From positions 128,772,224 through 128,836,223 of the forward strand of contig NC_133898.1 in NCBI RefSeq assembly GCF_964199755.1: a stretch of DNA of 64,000 bases, read 5' to 3'. A program made the translations under genes and the position numbers. Positions 12,111 through 23,039 of this stretch are shown here, in pieces; positions within the stretch are counted from its first letter, which is position 1, and each line of letters starts with the position of its first letter. This stretch comes from Larus michahellis. Lineage: Eukaryota; Chordata; Aves; Charadriiformes; Laridae. Below the pieces are notes generated by a model that searched no databases, had not been told where the DNA came from, and saw nothing but the letters and a program-made list of their open reading frames with translations.

Positions 12111-14208
12111 TATCTAAACTCCCTCTGATTTAGAAGAAAGACGGGCACCAGGAATTCAGGTTACAGGCCCACTTTGTACGCAGTTATGGGAGGTGAGGTG
12201 GACCTTGTCCTAGACGGCCCAAGCAGGTCTCTGCTGTGTATGAACTTTGTTAGGGCAGGAAAAAAGAAGACAGAAAGAATGGTCTTCTAGGGTTGATTCT
12301 GATCTCCAGGGAGTTCCTCCTGGGGGAAAACATTAAGTGAAAGCTTGAAAACTACTATATACCCAGTTATTTCCAGGTGCAAATGATGGTTCTTCTTCCT
12401 AAGGCAGAAAGAACAGCCATAAAAACATTGACAGATTTCAGGCAGACCTCAGGAAGCTCAGAGAATGACCAGGCAGTCTCTTAGGAGTTTGGTTTTCAAA
12501 TTAAAGACAGTCGTTCCTTAACCTACCGCTAATAAGCACGTGAATGCATCACACATCTGCAAGCCAGCAGACAAGAGGCAGATGCACACACAGACATATA
12601 GTACAAGCATAAGGGACAAAATGAAAAAATCAAGGCACTGAATGAGATACAACCTGCAGTTGCCAAGCTTTATATAGCGCGGGAGGCATAAAAGAAAGAC
12701 CGAAGGCAAGGCTGACCCACTACACAGCAGAGGAAGCAGGGCGTGATTCATCCATTCAGTCTTCACTAAAAGGATTAGATGCAATCAAGTGGCTAAAACA
12801 ATTAATGAGAGAGGAAAGGGGAAAAGATCTCCCTCTCTCTCAGGTAGCGAAGGGTTGGGCCGCTTTATTATTAAGCCTGATGAATGTGGCAGAGAGAACT
12901 GGCAAAATAAGCCTGGCGAGAGCACACACTGTGAGAATTTCTGATGGCTGGATGTCAGCTTAGAAGACTACAAAAGGACCAGCTTGATACCCTTCTTTAA
13001 AGGAGGAAGTGGGGCAGTCAGAGCAGCCAGTTTAATAAGAACTGAATATAAACTATTAAAAAAAATCAACAAGCTATTTGCAAGTTTATAGACTTGCCAA
13101 GAACAAGCTCCATCGTATCAGTCCAACTTCACTGACTGACAGAATGGGTCTTACAGAGGAAAAGACACAGTTAACATTTCTGTTTTCTTTGTTTATAAAG
13201 TCTTTAGAACAGTGTTCTCATAACCAAATAGGGAAATGCAATCTAAATCAAAAAGCACAGAAGCAAAGCTGAACTGGGAGAGCTGTAATCCAGTTGCCAT
13301 CCAAATGGAAAGACTGATGGAGAAAGAGTCGTGGGCAATCTGCTCTGATCCTGGTAGGACTCATTACGCCCATTAATGACCTGACTTAAGGTATAGAGTA
13401 CACTTCCGACACGTGCGGGTGACTCCAAGCTGGGAAAGACAGCAGAGACACCAAAAGTCTGCAATTCAGAACAATCCAACAAAATGGAAACACAGAAGAA
13501 TTGATTCAGTAAGGGCAAAAGACAGGATTAACAGTGTGTGAACACAAAATATAAAACCTTTACATAGCACTTTTCTGAAAGGGAGGTTAGAGAACGAAAT
13601 ATTACACTCAGGCGCAAAAAAAAACAAGAGAGGAGACTGGGGAAGCAGCCTACAACTCCAGTTAAGTGCACTGAAGAACTCAGCAGCAACACATGTCCTG
13701 ATTTACGTGTTGTATTTCAAATTAAACAACTGAAGAGTTGTTAAAAAACAGAAAACGTGAATGACTTAGGGCTCCAAAATGTGATCTGCAAGAAAAGACT
13801 GCTAAATAGGGGTAGTTTGATTCAGCGAGTAAAGATCAACAAAGTGTTGTGCAAAGCCTTCAAATATATAAACTCTGTTGCAGAAAGGAAAAAAATATTC
13901 TTCTTTCCACAACTAAGGTGGGCAAGACAAGAAGCACTGAGCTGCTATTATAGGAGGGAAGATCTGGGTTCATCACAGAATCTTTAAAAATCTTGACAAG
14001 GAGAATAAATGTGCAGTTTGCCTGAGGAGGCTTCGAGTTGCTGCTGTTAGACACTTTTGACCAATTATATAGCAAGAGATGTCTTGGGACACGATCACAA
14101 CAAGTTCAGCTGTATTACAAGAGGGCAGGCAGAGAATGGTGCACAAGGCATCTGAGGTCCCCCCCACCGCTCACCACTCTTCCACAACAAGCACTGATCT
14201 GGGTAATT

Positions 14209-14795
14209 TCATAGAATCATAGAATCATCTAGGTTGGGAGGGACCTTTCAGATCATCAGGTCCAACCACCAGCCCAACACTGACAAAACCACCACTAACC
14301 CATGTCCCAAAGCACTACATCTACCCGTCTTTTAAATACCTCCAGGGGTGGCGACTCCACCACTTCCCTGGGCAGCCTGTTCCAATGCTTGATAACCCTC
14401 TCGGTGAAGAATTTTTTTCTAGTATTCAATCTAAACCTCCCCTGGCGCAACTTGAGGCCGTTTCCTCTTGTCCCATCGCCTGTCCCTTTGGAGAAGAGAC
14501 ACCCCCTCCCTCCCCGCTACCCCCTCCTTTCAGGGAGAGAGTCGTCTCCCCTCAGCCCCCTTTTCTCCAGGCTGAACACCCCCAGCTCCCTCAGCCGCTC
14601 CTCTCCAGACTTGTGCTCCAGACCCCTCACCAGCTCCGTTGCCCTTCTCTGGACACGCTCCAGCACCTCAATGCCTTTCTCAGCGTGCGGGGTCCAAAAC
14701 TGGACACATTTATTGGAAGTGAGGCCTCACCAGGAGTACAGGGGAGAGATCACTGCCCCAGTCCTGCTGGACACACTATTGCTGATACAGAAACG
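14209..14795 (-). mobile_element. CR1 LINE 3' fragment (-) abutting the PINX1 CpG island
   Basis: It begins with the doubled tail CATAGAATCATAGAATCATC and continues through CCAACCACCAGCCCAACACT and CTTCCCTGGGCAGCCTG into the RT end (TTGCCCTTCTCTGGACACG, the reverse of RVQRRAT). It belongs to the same subfamily as the copy at 52379. It ends about 480 bases before the first PINX1 in-frame ATG, so it lies just upstream of the promoter. Confidence 0.96.
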
Positions 14796-14829
14796 CGGTG
14801 ATTTCAGGGACACTCATCCCCCTCCCAGG

Positions 14830-15760
14830 ATTAAGGCTGCTCATCCCATTCCCCCAACAAGCGCCCCCTCACAACGGGCTCCGCCTGTAGGGACCGTGAA
14901 ACGCCCTGAAGGGCCCCGCCACCCACTCCCAGCGGCTTTAGCAGCCCCGGAGCCGCCCGGGAGGAACCACCGCACACCCCCAGCAGCGACCTACACTCTC
15001 TGAGGAGACAGGGGCCGCTGTAGCCTCCCTCCCCCCGCCCTCCCCGACTCTGCTGCCTGCAGAAGTGCCTGTCTAATATCCGCCAGGAAACGCATGAGAA
15101 TAGCCCCTATACAACAGAACACGTCTTTTGAGATCTTTAGTAGAATTTTAGCAGGTTCACATCCTCTGTTTCCGCTCGGGTGGCCGCTGCGCTCAGCTGC
15201 TTCGAGACTTTTTGATCAGGCATTTCTCTTGCCGCCTTTTTTTCTGCGCCCGAGGTGGCAAAAGCCCCCCTGCAGGGATGGGGGCGGTGGCGTCCCCTCG
15301 TGGCGCGCCGCGGAGGGAAGGAGGACCCCCCAAGATGGCGATGCTGGCGGAGCGTGAGTGCTGCTCCCCGTAGGGAGGAACCGCGATGGCGGGGCTCGGG
15401 GCGACCCCCTGAGAGCGGGGGGGATCGGGGAAAGAGCCGTTATCCTGGGGGGCGGCCCCAGGCACTCCCCGCCGCACTCCTTGATGGGGCCGGGGCCGTG
15501 CTGTCCCTCCCGAGGGCGGGACGCTGGCGGGTCTCCGCAGGCCCCGGGTAGCGGTTGGTGGGTCTCTGTCGCTTCTCAGGGCGGGAGACACGCACAGGAT
15601 CATCGGAGATGTCTCGCAGGCGCCTTTAGGGACCACATTTCCTTTCAACGCCTCGGTGCCATCTCTGCGGCCGCGTGTTAGAGGGCGGACACCCTGAAGC
15701 CTTGGGGCAGGGGCTGTGTGGCAGCCAGGCGGGACTCGGGGGAGCCGTGTGTATGTAGGC
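14830..15760 (+). promoter_or_regulatory. PINX1: CpG island with PINX1 promoter and 5' UTR
   Basis: This is the only long GC- and CpG-rich stretch in the window. It begins just right of a CR1 copy (14209-14795), spans the first exon, and continues about 400 bases into intron 1, where the + strand is markedly G-rich. No TATA box sits at a sensible distance from the start codon, so a TATA-less housekeeping promoter is likely. The transcription start cannot be placed by eye; the 5' UTR probably starts between about 15180 and 15300. Edges are approximate. Confidence 0.8.
15335..15353 (+). CDS. PINX1: PINX1 coding exon 1 (residues 1-6 plus first base of codon 7)
   Basis: The exon encodes M-A-M-L-A-E and donates one base (C) to codon 7, which becomes proline after splicing. 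It is followed directly by a consensus donor, GTGAGT, at 15354. The start has a good vertebrate context (A at -3, G at +4). It aligns with the conserved M-x-M-L-A-E start of the family, which is why I chose it. Mammalian PINX1 has arginine at position 7; here the C|CC junction gives proline without changing length. A second in-frame ATG lies 57 bases upstream at 15278 with no stop between, so an N-terminally extended form is possible. The exon sits in the CpG island. It is too short to be recognised alone; confidence comes from the join to exon 2. Confidence 0.9.
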
Positions 15761-16630
15761 ATTGGTCTTTTGATCGCACCCGGGGTTGGTAGTTGAGCTC
15801 ATCTCATTCTCTTGTCTGTACAGGGGACTTTAGAGAGCAGGTAAATTCTGGGTTGGGAAAGGTGAAAATGGGATGTACGGGATTTTAGGCAGGTGCTTCA
15901 GAAAAGGCAAGTAAATCCACTGAACTCACATGGCTGTCTTACACCTTTTGTGTAAGAGGGTTGCTGAGTGAATAATTTTTAAAGGCTTTATTATACGCAG
16001 CCTGATAACTTTGTTTAACCTTTTCCTGGTATTGGAATCCAATGGAGCTTCACTCTTACCTCTGAGGTGACCGAGGATTTGGGCTTGCCGTATCTAAAGC
16101 AATTGATTAAAACATTTGATGTTTTATCCTGACTGGTAACTCTTGCCTGGGTAAAGCTCTTCAGTTCAGGAAATAGAACTCTCTCGGGGTTGGACAAAGT
16201 GGGAACAAAAAATTTTGCTGCCTTCTCTTCCAAGTTAAAGATGTGTTTCTGTAAAGTAGCCTTTGCTAGTAAATGTAAAACTGTTTATGAAACACTGAAC
16301 TTCTCAAGGGTAGATTTCTATGTAGGAGGACTAATATATGCTTGTGTATGATTATTGTTAATGTTCATAGATGGTTTCGGTAGGCTTGCTGCTGTCAGCG
16401 TCTAATGAATTTGTTCGCTTAACTGAAGGAAAGATGGACCTAAGTATAATGACTGACTAGAAAATACAGTTTCCAGTGGGAAATACAGGTGTGAATTGAG
16501 GAAAGCAAAATTGTGTTTACATATGTAATTCTAATTATTTTTATCAGTTCTGATTATTTTAGATGTAAACTTTGTTACCTTTATTAATATAATTTGTTGA
16601 TTTTTTAATTGGACACTGCGTGTTTCAGTA
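15354..16630 (+). other. PINX1: PINX1 intron 1, left part
   Basis: The CpG island tail runs to about 15760. The rest is AT-leaning intronic sequence with no exon or recognised element. The 189-codon minus frame across the island is a GC-content effect. Confidence 0.7.
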
Positions 16631-16806
16631 ATCATGGAATGGTTTGGGTGGGAAGGGACCTTCAAAGGGCATCTAGTCCAACCCCCCTGCACTGAGCAGG
16701 GACATCTTCAACTAGATCAGGTTGCTCAGAGCCCCGTCCAACCTGACCTGGAATGTTTCCAGGGATGGGGCATCCACCACCTCTCTGGGCAACCTAGGCC
16801 AGTGTG
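16631..16806 (-). mobile_element. CR1 LINE 3' fragment (-)
   Basis: Reverse-complement CR1 in PINX1 intron 1. TCATGGAATGGTTTGGG tail, CATCTAGTCCAACCCCC, AGCAGGGACATCTTC and CATCCACCACCTCTCTGGGC. It stops at GGCCAGTGTGTTAAC. Only the last 175 bases of the element remain. Confidence 0.93.
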
Positions 16807-17089
16807 TTAACGTAGCTTCTGTACGTACTGCATTGTGAAATAGATGCCCTAAAACACTAATCTGGTTGCTGAGGGCCACCTCAGTGGAGCTGTATGCCTT
16901 TGTTCATCACCTTCAGCTGCAGTTATAATTGTGAAGCCATGTTGCACACGTGCATTTTTGTTTGCAGTTCCAGATCAAGTTCTGATACTCTTATTAATAT
17001 TCATCCTAAAATATAGTTGGGGGAAGTAACTGGTTTTACTACGGTAGTGAAAGCACGTGCATTTCAGAGCCTTAAAATAACTTCTTAGT

Positions 17090-17325
17090 GGTGCCCAGTG
17101 ACAGGACAAGAAGCAGCAAGTGCAAACTGAAGCACAAGAAATTCCATCTTTTTTTTTTTTGTTATGATGGTGGCCAAACAGTGGAACAAATTGGTCAGGG
17201 AGGCTCTGGAGTATCAGTCTGTGGAGATACTCAGAACCAGACTGGACTCGGTGCCGGACAATACGTTTAAGCAGGGGGTTGAAGATCTCAAGAGGTCCTT
17301 CCAACTTTTGTGATGCTGTGAACTA
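17090..17325 (+). mobile_element. diverged CR1 LINE 3' fragment (+)
   Basis: GTGACAGGACAAGAAGCAGC, AAACTGAAGCACAAGAAATTC, AGTGGAACAAATTGGTC and GAGGTCCTTCCAACTTTTG follow CR1 order up to the tail (GTGATGCTGTGA). It carries an internal T run at about 17151-17160 and is more decayed than neighbouring copies, so it is an older subfamily. Confidence 0.85.
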
Positions 17326-20235
17326 AACTGAGAAAGGACAAACTTGATCATTCTATGCTTGTGTAGGGTGAATTTAAAAACATGTATCAATTGCAGAAAT
17401 GGCCAAAGACTTAGCTTTTATTTTTCACCTTAGCTTCTTTTAACTTTTAATAAACTTTGATTAACTGTCTATCTTATTGATGCTTATCTGGGAAAAAAAA
17501 TTACATGTTAATGATGGGTTTCTTAGCTTGGATTAAAAATAAAATCCCTTCTGTGGGCAGTGTATTTTTTTCACGTTTGTTGGAGGAATTTAACCTGTTT
17601 ATTATTATACGTGTTATCACCATATATGGGCACACAGCGGGGGTTTGGATGGGAACTGTTAGGGAACTTTTAGAAATGATACTTAAACACATGCTCGAGG
17701 CCCAGAATTAGTCTTGGTAAAAGAGTTTAGTAATTGATCTTTTTTCAAATCGTAGGATATCTGAGTGAAGAAGTATCTAAAGAAATTATGCTTTTCTCCA
17801 CTGGATGGTGCTGCTTGCCCAGAGTTGCGTTATTATCTCTAGCATCGTTTTATGAGCAGCCCAGAAAATTGGTGTCAACTTCCGAGATGAATTTTTTAGA
17901 TGGAATTTTTTAGCTGCTGTTTCCTTTCTTGCTCTTAAGACATAGGTGAACGAACATTTCTGATAAATTGTTGACTAAACGATCTTCATTGTTGTTTGTT
18001 TGGAAAGGAGAGATGATTTTATGGTTGTTGTATGTGGCATGAAGTTGTTCCTGGCTTTCTTACATACTTCCCTGATGAAGATGTAAGCAAATTTCTTTAT
18101 TTTCCTGTGTCTAGTTTACCATATCTGAAAGTAAGAGTGTGTTAACCTTGCAGAAATGTGAGGATTAATCCCATAATGGTAGTTAAAAGGCTTGAAATAC
18201 TTGGATTAAAAGTGCTGGGAAAGGGAAGGTCTCTTAAAATTTCAAGCTTGAGAAATCTCTGTATCAGGTGCCTTTGTGTTTTGTTACCAGGGTCCTCCTG
18301 GGAGTAAAACATCTTAGGGCTTCTCTTCAGAGACACATTCAGGAAAACTAATAGAAGTTAACTTTTAAAGTGGATTAGTTGAACTATATCAAACAACTCA
18401 ATTTGGAAGTTAATTTAAATTCACACATTCAGTTGACACGGATTACCTCCACTGTGTACACAAATCCTTAGATATGTACGGTGGCTTTACAACTCTAAGA
18501 ATTGCACTGAATTTAATTTTTTGGGATTTGCAAAGTCACCACCTGGGAAACTAGTTACGGAAGCTATAACAGAACATGGGCATACTTAAAATGTTGTAGT
18601 TAGATTTTAAAAAAGGCATTGAACAGATAGTTTTTGGTGACTTGAGTGAGGGCAAGTGGTTGTTAATTGAGAGATTTTAAACAAAGGGACAAATAAAGAA
18701 ATATGATTGAAAAGGAGGGCTGCTGCTCAGCTCGGCAGCATAACCTCTATGAAATTGCTGCTTTTAACAGCCAAGGTGTCCCCTGTTTTTATAGGATTTA
18801 GCTTTTGCTGCGTAGCTTGATAGCTTTTTAGTTCATTCCCTCTGCAAACCACTGGAAGGCTGCGTCCTTAGAGATCATTTGCATCTTGGATATGGGGTGA
18901 TGACAAAGCATGTTAATTGTTCCAGATTTTGAGCCATTTTGCCAAGGGAGCCAGAGTTTTTGTTCTCCGTGGGGTGGCAGGGAACCCTAATTTGCTCGGA
19001 TGTTTAAAATCACAGCCCACAGTGACGCTTTACCACCTTTAGTTAGCAGCGCAGGCAGGGCTTGTAGTGGATGCTTCTCTGAAGACTTATCTACTGGAAA
19101 TAAGTTGTTTTCCTGTAGAGCATTGAACCAACCGAAGGCTGTGTGGATTCCTCTCACAGCACTCAATCAGTTAACCTACTGCAAAATCTTTTTTTATGGA
19201 CTGCTTGGGGTTTTATGAAATTCTTTATCAGGCTATTACTTTTTATGGGGCTGCCACGCAGCACCTATTTTGAGCTTCAAAGCTTGGGAAGTATGTTAAA
19301 AAAAGCCACCATCATGCATTCTGACAATATTAGTTCTTCTTTAAAAACGAAACAAAACTAGGCAAAAAATGAATCAACCATTCCTGTAATATTTTGTCCC
19401 TCTGGCCCAAATCCTAAGTGTTGTACTTTAGGGAAAGATGACTTCCTGATTATGTTGAAAGCGCCTCAGTGGACTTGGCTTCTGACTGACTTTGTGTGGC
19501 CTTGGGTTAATTGGTCATTTTTGATCCACCGTTTCCCATCGTGTTTAATGAAGTTTTGTAATCTTCCTGTCTCCCATTCTTTGTTTGTCTTGTTTATTTA
19601 GGTTGTCTTCCTGCGTATGTTTAGGTGTACGCTTAAAGTGACTGGTTAACTGTGCTAGCTTTTCTTCTTTGATTTCAATGAAGCTATTCCTGATGATAGA
19701 GGCAAGCGCACGCACATGGGCCTGGGGGACTGTAGCTTCTTTAGTTGTCTGCATAGGACAAAAGCGCCTTCATTCTCGTTTGAGTCTCTTAACACCTGCA
19801 GTAATTTCCGGTGACTTTTCAGTTTCCGAATAAACCATTTTGTGGCGAATCCAAAAGCTGAAATCCCACTGGTTTTATGTTCTGTAATTCAGTTTCTCTG
19901 GTCATTTATGTTTGATTTTTGATTTGGCTTTTGTTATGAAGGCAAATATTAAAACTTCTATGTTATGGTTAAAAGGAAGACTGGCCAGTAGATATTGTCC
20001 AGAACTGGGAAAGCCAACACTGAAGTCTCATCCCTTGTAGATTTCGTTTTGAAGCCAGATGTAAAGCAAAGTTGGAATAAATATGGAATTTAGGCCTCTA
20101 CACCTAAATGGTAATCCTTAAAGCCTTCCCTGAATTGCAGCCCATCCTTAGGGACGACAGCTTCCATTGCAATTTTACTTTGGCATTCTTCACTTTAATA
20201 AGTAACATTTTCACTGGTCTTTTTTTCCTGATCTA
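17326..20235 (+). other. PINX1: PINX1 intron 1, right part
   Basis: Intronic sequence without recognised exons. A MIR-like fragment lies at 19461-19560. Otherwise AT-rich with short chance frames. Confidence 0.7.
19461..19560 (+). repeat. MIR-like ancient SINE remnant (+)
   Basis: TTTGTGTGGCCTTGGGTTAA followed by GTTTCCCATC resembles the MIR core (tgtgtgaccttgggcaag...cagtttccccatctg). Diverged. Confidence 0.45.
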
Positions 20236-20324
20236 GTGGGAGGTGTCCCTGCCCATGGCAGGGGGCTTGGAACTAGATGATCTTTAAGGTCCCTTCCAAT
20301 CCTCACAATTCTGTGATTCTATAA
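20232..20324 (+). mobile_element. short CR1 3' tail (+) just upstream of PINX1 exon 2
   Basis: TCTAGTGGGAGGTGTCCCTG, CAGGGGGCTTGGAACTAGAT, TCTTTAAGGTCCCTTCCAAT and TTCTGTGATTCTATAA: the last 90 bases of CR1. It ends about 155 bases before the exon 2 acceptor. Confidence 0.94.
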
Positions 20325-20478
20325 TATAAGATTTAGTAAATTAAATTCCCAAAGCGTGTTTAGTCTGGCATAAGTTCTGGGATTTTTGCAATGAAGATCT
20401 TTTCTTGAATTGATATAATACTGAGAACACTGTGGAAATGTAAATAGAGCCGGTTTGAATTTTTCCTTCCTGCTCCAG

Positions 20479-20588
20479 CCCGTAGAAGGCAGAAGTGGTC
20501 TGTGGATCCACGGAATAGCGCTTGGAGTAAAGATGACTCTAAATTTGGCCAGAAGATGCTGGAAAAGATGGGCTGGTCCAAAGGAAAG
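20479..20588 (+). CDS. PINX1: PINX1 coding exon 2 (residues 7-43, start of G-patch)
   Basis: The exon follows a CTCCAG acceptor and ends before GTACGA. It completes codon 7 (C+CC, Pro) and encodes RRRQKW, then VDPRNSAW and DDSKFGQKMLEKMGWSKGK. The first half of the G-patch domain (from about residue 26) is here, with the hydrophobic face L34/M37 and the G38-W39 and G42 positions typical of G-patch proteins. In this family the G-patch binds and activates a DEAH-box helicase (DHX15/Prp43 type). The exon ends in phase 0 inside the G-patch glycine cluster. A short CR1 tail lies only about 155 bases upstream of the acceptor. The basic cluster R8-R10/K12 is conserved across vertebrates. Confidence 0.97.
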
Positions 20589-22946
20589 GTACGATCTAAA
20601 GGAGTGTTGTCTAGCTGAAGGGTAGAAGACTGCTGGGGGGACTCTTCATGTCAGTTTTTAAAACGACCACGTTCTTTCTATTTGATTTATTCTCTTAAAC
20701 ACGCAGAGAATTTGAGCAATGTTAGATTTTTACAGTTTGTTACAAAGGTACTCGTTTGCTTGTGTTTGTCCTGCTTTCCAGTTTCATTCCTCTCTCTTTG
20801 AGGAGGTAATGTCCCCAAGGGAGAGCAGGAATTGGCACATGAAATCAGGTGATGGTAAAAGGCTTTAAGTTGCCGTTATACCCTTGGTTCTCTCCCTGGC
20901 TTTTGATACTGTTTAAAGCAACTCCAGGACCTGCTTTAATCTTTCACCTGTTTTTAAAGATTACTTCTATCTGTTCCTTGAATGGCCAAAATGCAGCGTT
21001 ATGTGAGCTGTATTTCTTCCCAGCTCCAGCCTGTACCCGTGGGATGAGGTAACTGGTTCCTTGCACTAAGAATAATCTCTAGGTCAGTGCAGACAGCTGC
21101 AGACTTCTCAGCTGCCCCTTAAAAGCAGTTTAACTTCCACAAAGGTGTCTCAGCAAAGCTGAGATTTGGGCCTGCATGTCAGCGTGTTTAATGGAATGAA
21201 TGCGTATGCGAACCCCCCACGATATTTATTTAATTCTTCTCCTAGATTTCCTCTCCCAGCCTTTTTTTAAGAAGAATAAAATTAGGACTATTCTCACGTC
21301 TGTTAATATGTTAAAACTTAGAAAAATAAGCCTGCTCTTGGATTTCTCAGCATAGCTTACTGTTGCCTCGGTTGGCTTGCAGTCAGCACATATAAGTCTG
21401 TCTTCTGAGTGCCTCTGATTTCGTGACCAAGCAGTGGTACCTGATTCAAAGGCTGCTGAAGTCAGAGAACTGGTATTGGTTTCACTAGGCTCTAGACCAG
21501 ACTTAAAAGTATGGAGTTGAGTACTGTCTTTTTATGTAAATTGTATGCATACGTGTTTATGTGTGTAAGATTAAAATAGATATGTGAACCAGAGTAGAAA
21601 AAAACGCTGTTAAATGTTTTGATTGTATTTTAGGCAACCGGCTCCTCTGACTATAGATAACACCTTTGCCATTATGCATACTCCTTCTGTCAGGGTGTGA
21701 AAGGAAGGCCTTGTGTTGTTTTCTGTCTGTCACCGCCCCCCACCTTCTTCATGACAATAAATTTCCTACTTGAGCTACCGGACCTTCCTTTACAACAGTT
21801 ACAGCTGTACGAGAAGGATTTATCTCTTCATTCCACTGCAAACCCAGACAAATAGAACCTTAACTTGATCAAATTAATGGCCAAAAGGCCATCTGTGCAG
21901 TGAAATTAAGCTGCTTACACTAGTCCTGTTATTAGTTGTATTGGAATTGGGTCACGGCAGGATGTGTAGCCAAGTGTCCTGCTTGCTTCCATACTTGTTT
22001 TAATTAGCAGAAGTTTCAAGGTAAATTGCCCACCCCACTGACCAAATAAACTCTACTGGATTCGTAATAGCAACAGCCTTTTTCAAATATGCCTCATTGC
22101 TTCAAATAGTAGGTATCCACAGAGCTTCTCTCCACTACATACATGTTTACTATAGCCATAGTGAGCTGATAGCTAAGAAGCTGATGATTTATTACTGGTG
22201 ACCAATTAAGGAAAAAGTGGGTAGATGCTAGGAATAAAGTTTTAAACCAAATGCTTTGTCTTTTTTTTTTCCCCCCAAAGGTACAGGGAGGATGAAAGAT
22301 AGTTAAGATATTAAGATAGAATATCTTAAGAAAGATAATTCTAGACCTAAAGATTGCATCCCAGATTTGAATGGTTACGTTTTTGAGGGTAGACGAACCC
22401 AATGTTTATTTGCCCCAGTATCTTCATCAGTTTATTAGTGTGTATGAGATGGAAGAAGTTCTTAATGTCCTGCTAGCTCCAGTGTGACCCTTCCCCTCCC
22501 GCTTCCCCCCTACATAACTTCATTCTGTGTTGTACGTTCTACGTGGCATCTGTCTCACAGCCGTTATGCAGCTGCCTTCCCAGTCACGGAGGTATTTTTG
22601 GTGAGAGGCATGTTCTTTTTATGTGGCGTCTTGTTTTAAAATTGTAAACACTTTGGACTTGCCTAGGAATGTCAGGTGGCTTCCAGATTAATCACCCAAC
22701 TACTTAATGTTGTTGCTATTTTAGTGTTCATAATACTTTGCTGGAGGCTTAAGTAGTAAATTAAAAAAACTTAATATCTCATGTGTGCTAATGCCTGCGA
22801 ATGAATTCAGTTACAGGCAAACAAATAAATAGTAAGTTGTGGTTTCTTGCTGTATTTCATTGCAGACTGTCTTACAGTAGAAAAGCTCTAGTTGCTTAGT
22901 CACTGCTGTAAAATCCTTACATTTTTTACCGTTAAATCTTCCTTAG
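20589..22946 (+). other. PINX1: PINX1 intron 2
   Basis: 2358 bases, GTACGA...CTTAG. No CR1 seen. A short perfect inverted repeat lies at 22303-22329. No coding content beyond chance frames. Confidence 0.85.
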
Positions 22947-23039
22947 GGTCTTGGGGCTCAGGAACAAGGAAATACAGAACATATCAAGGTTCAGGTGAAA
23001 AACAACACGCTGGGGTTAGGAGCAACCATCAATTACAAG
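22947..23039 (+). CDS. PINX1: PINX1 coding exon 3 (residues 44-74, rest of G-patch)
   Basis: The acceptor is TCCTTAG and the donor GTGAGC. The 93 bases are 31 codons in phase 0. They encode GLGAQEQG, then HIKVQVKNN and LGLGATIN, finishing the G-patch domain (roughly residues 26-72). Glycines 44, 46, 51, 66 and 68 fit the G-patch spacing. The sequence differs from the human protein, as I recall it, at only a few exposed positions, for example Y73-K74 in place of N-E. Because both borders are phase 0, skipping this exon would delete half the G-patch without a frameshift. Confidence 0.97.

Larger units (their letters stand above)
9232..14208. other. intergenic stretch without a supported gene
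   Basis: About 5 kb with no recognised exon. It includes a short MIR-like core near 9360-9415, a polypyrimidine tract at 10105-10185, an AT-rich microsatellite near 11054-11097 and a possible old CR1 tail near 12002-12110. Open frames here are short, composition-driven or antisense pairs. Confidence 0.5.

Noticed and set aside
1-14208. XKR6 3' exon expected upstream of PINX1 by mammalian synteny
   Set aside because: No long frame with multi-pass membrane XKR features is present in this interval. The neighbour must lie further left or the order differs.
14302-15003. 233-codon open frame (+)
   Set aside because: It reads the CR1 copy at 14209-14795 on the wrong strand and then GC-rich promoter DNA.
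15193-15762. 189-codon minus frame across the PINX1 CpG island
   Set aside because: High GC depletes stop codons; the Pro/Arg/Gly-rich product is typical of CpG-island artefacts. A divergent transcript is possible but not supported as coding.
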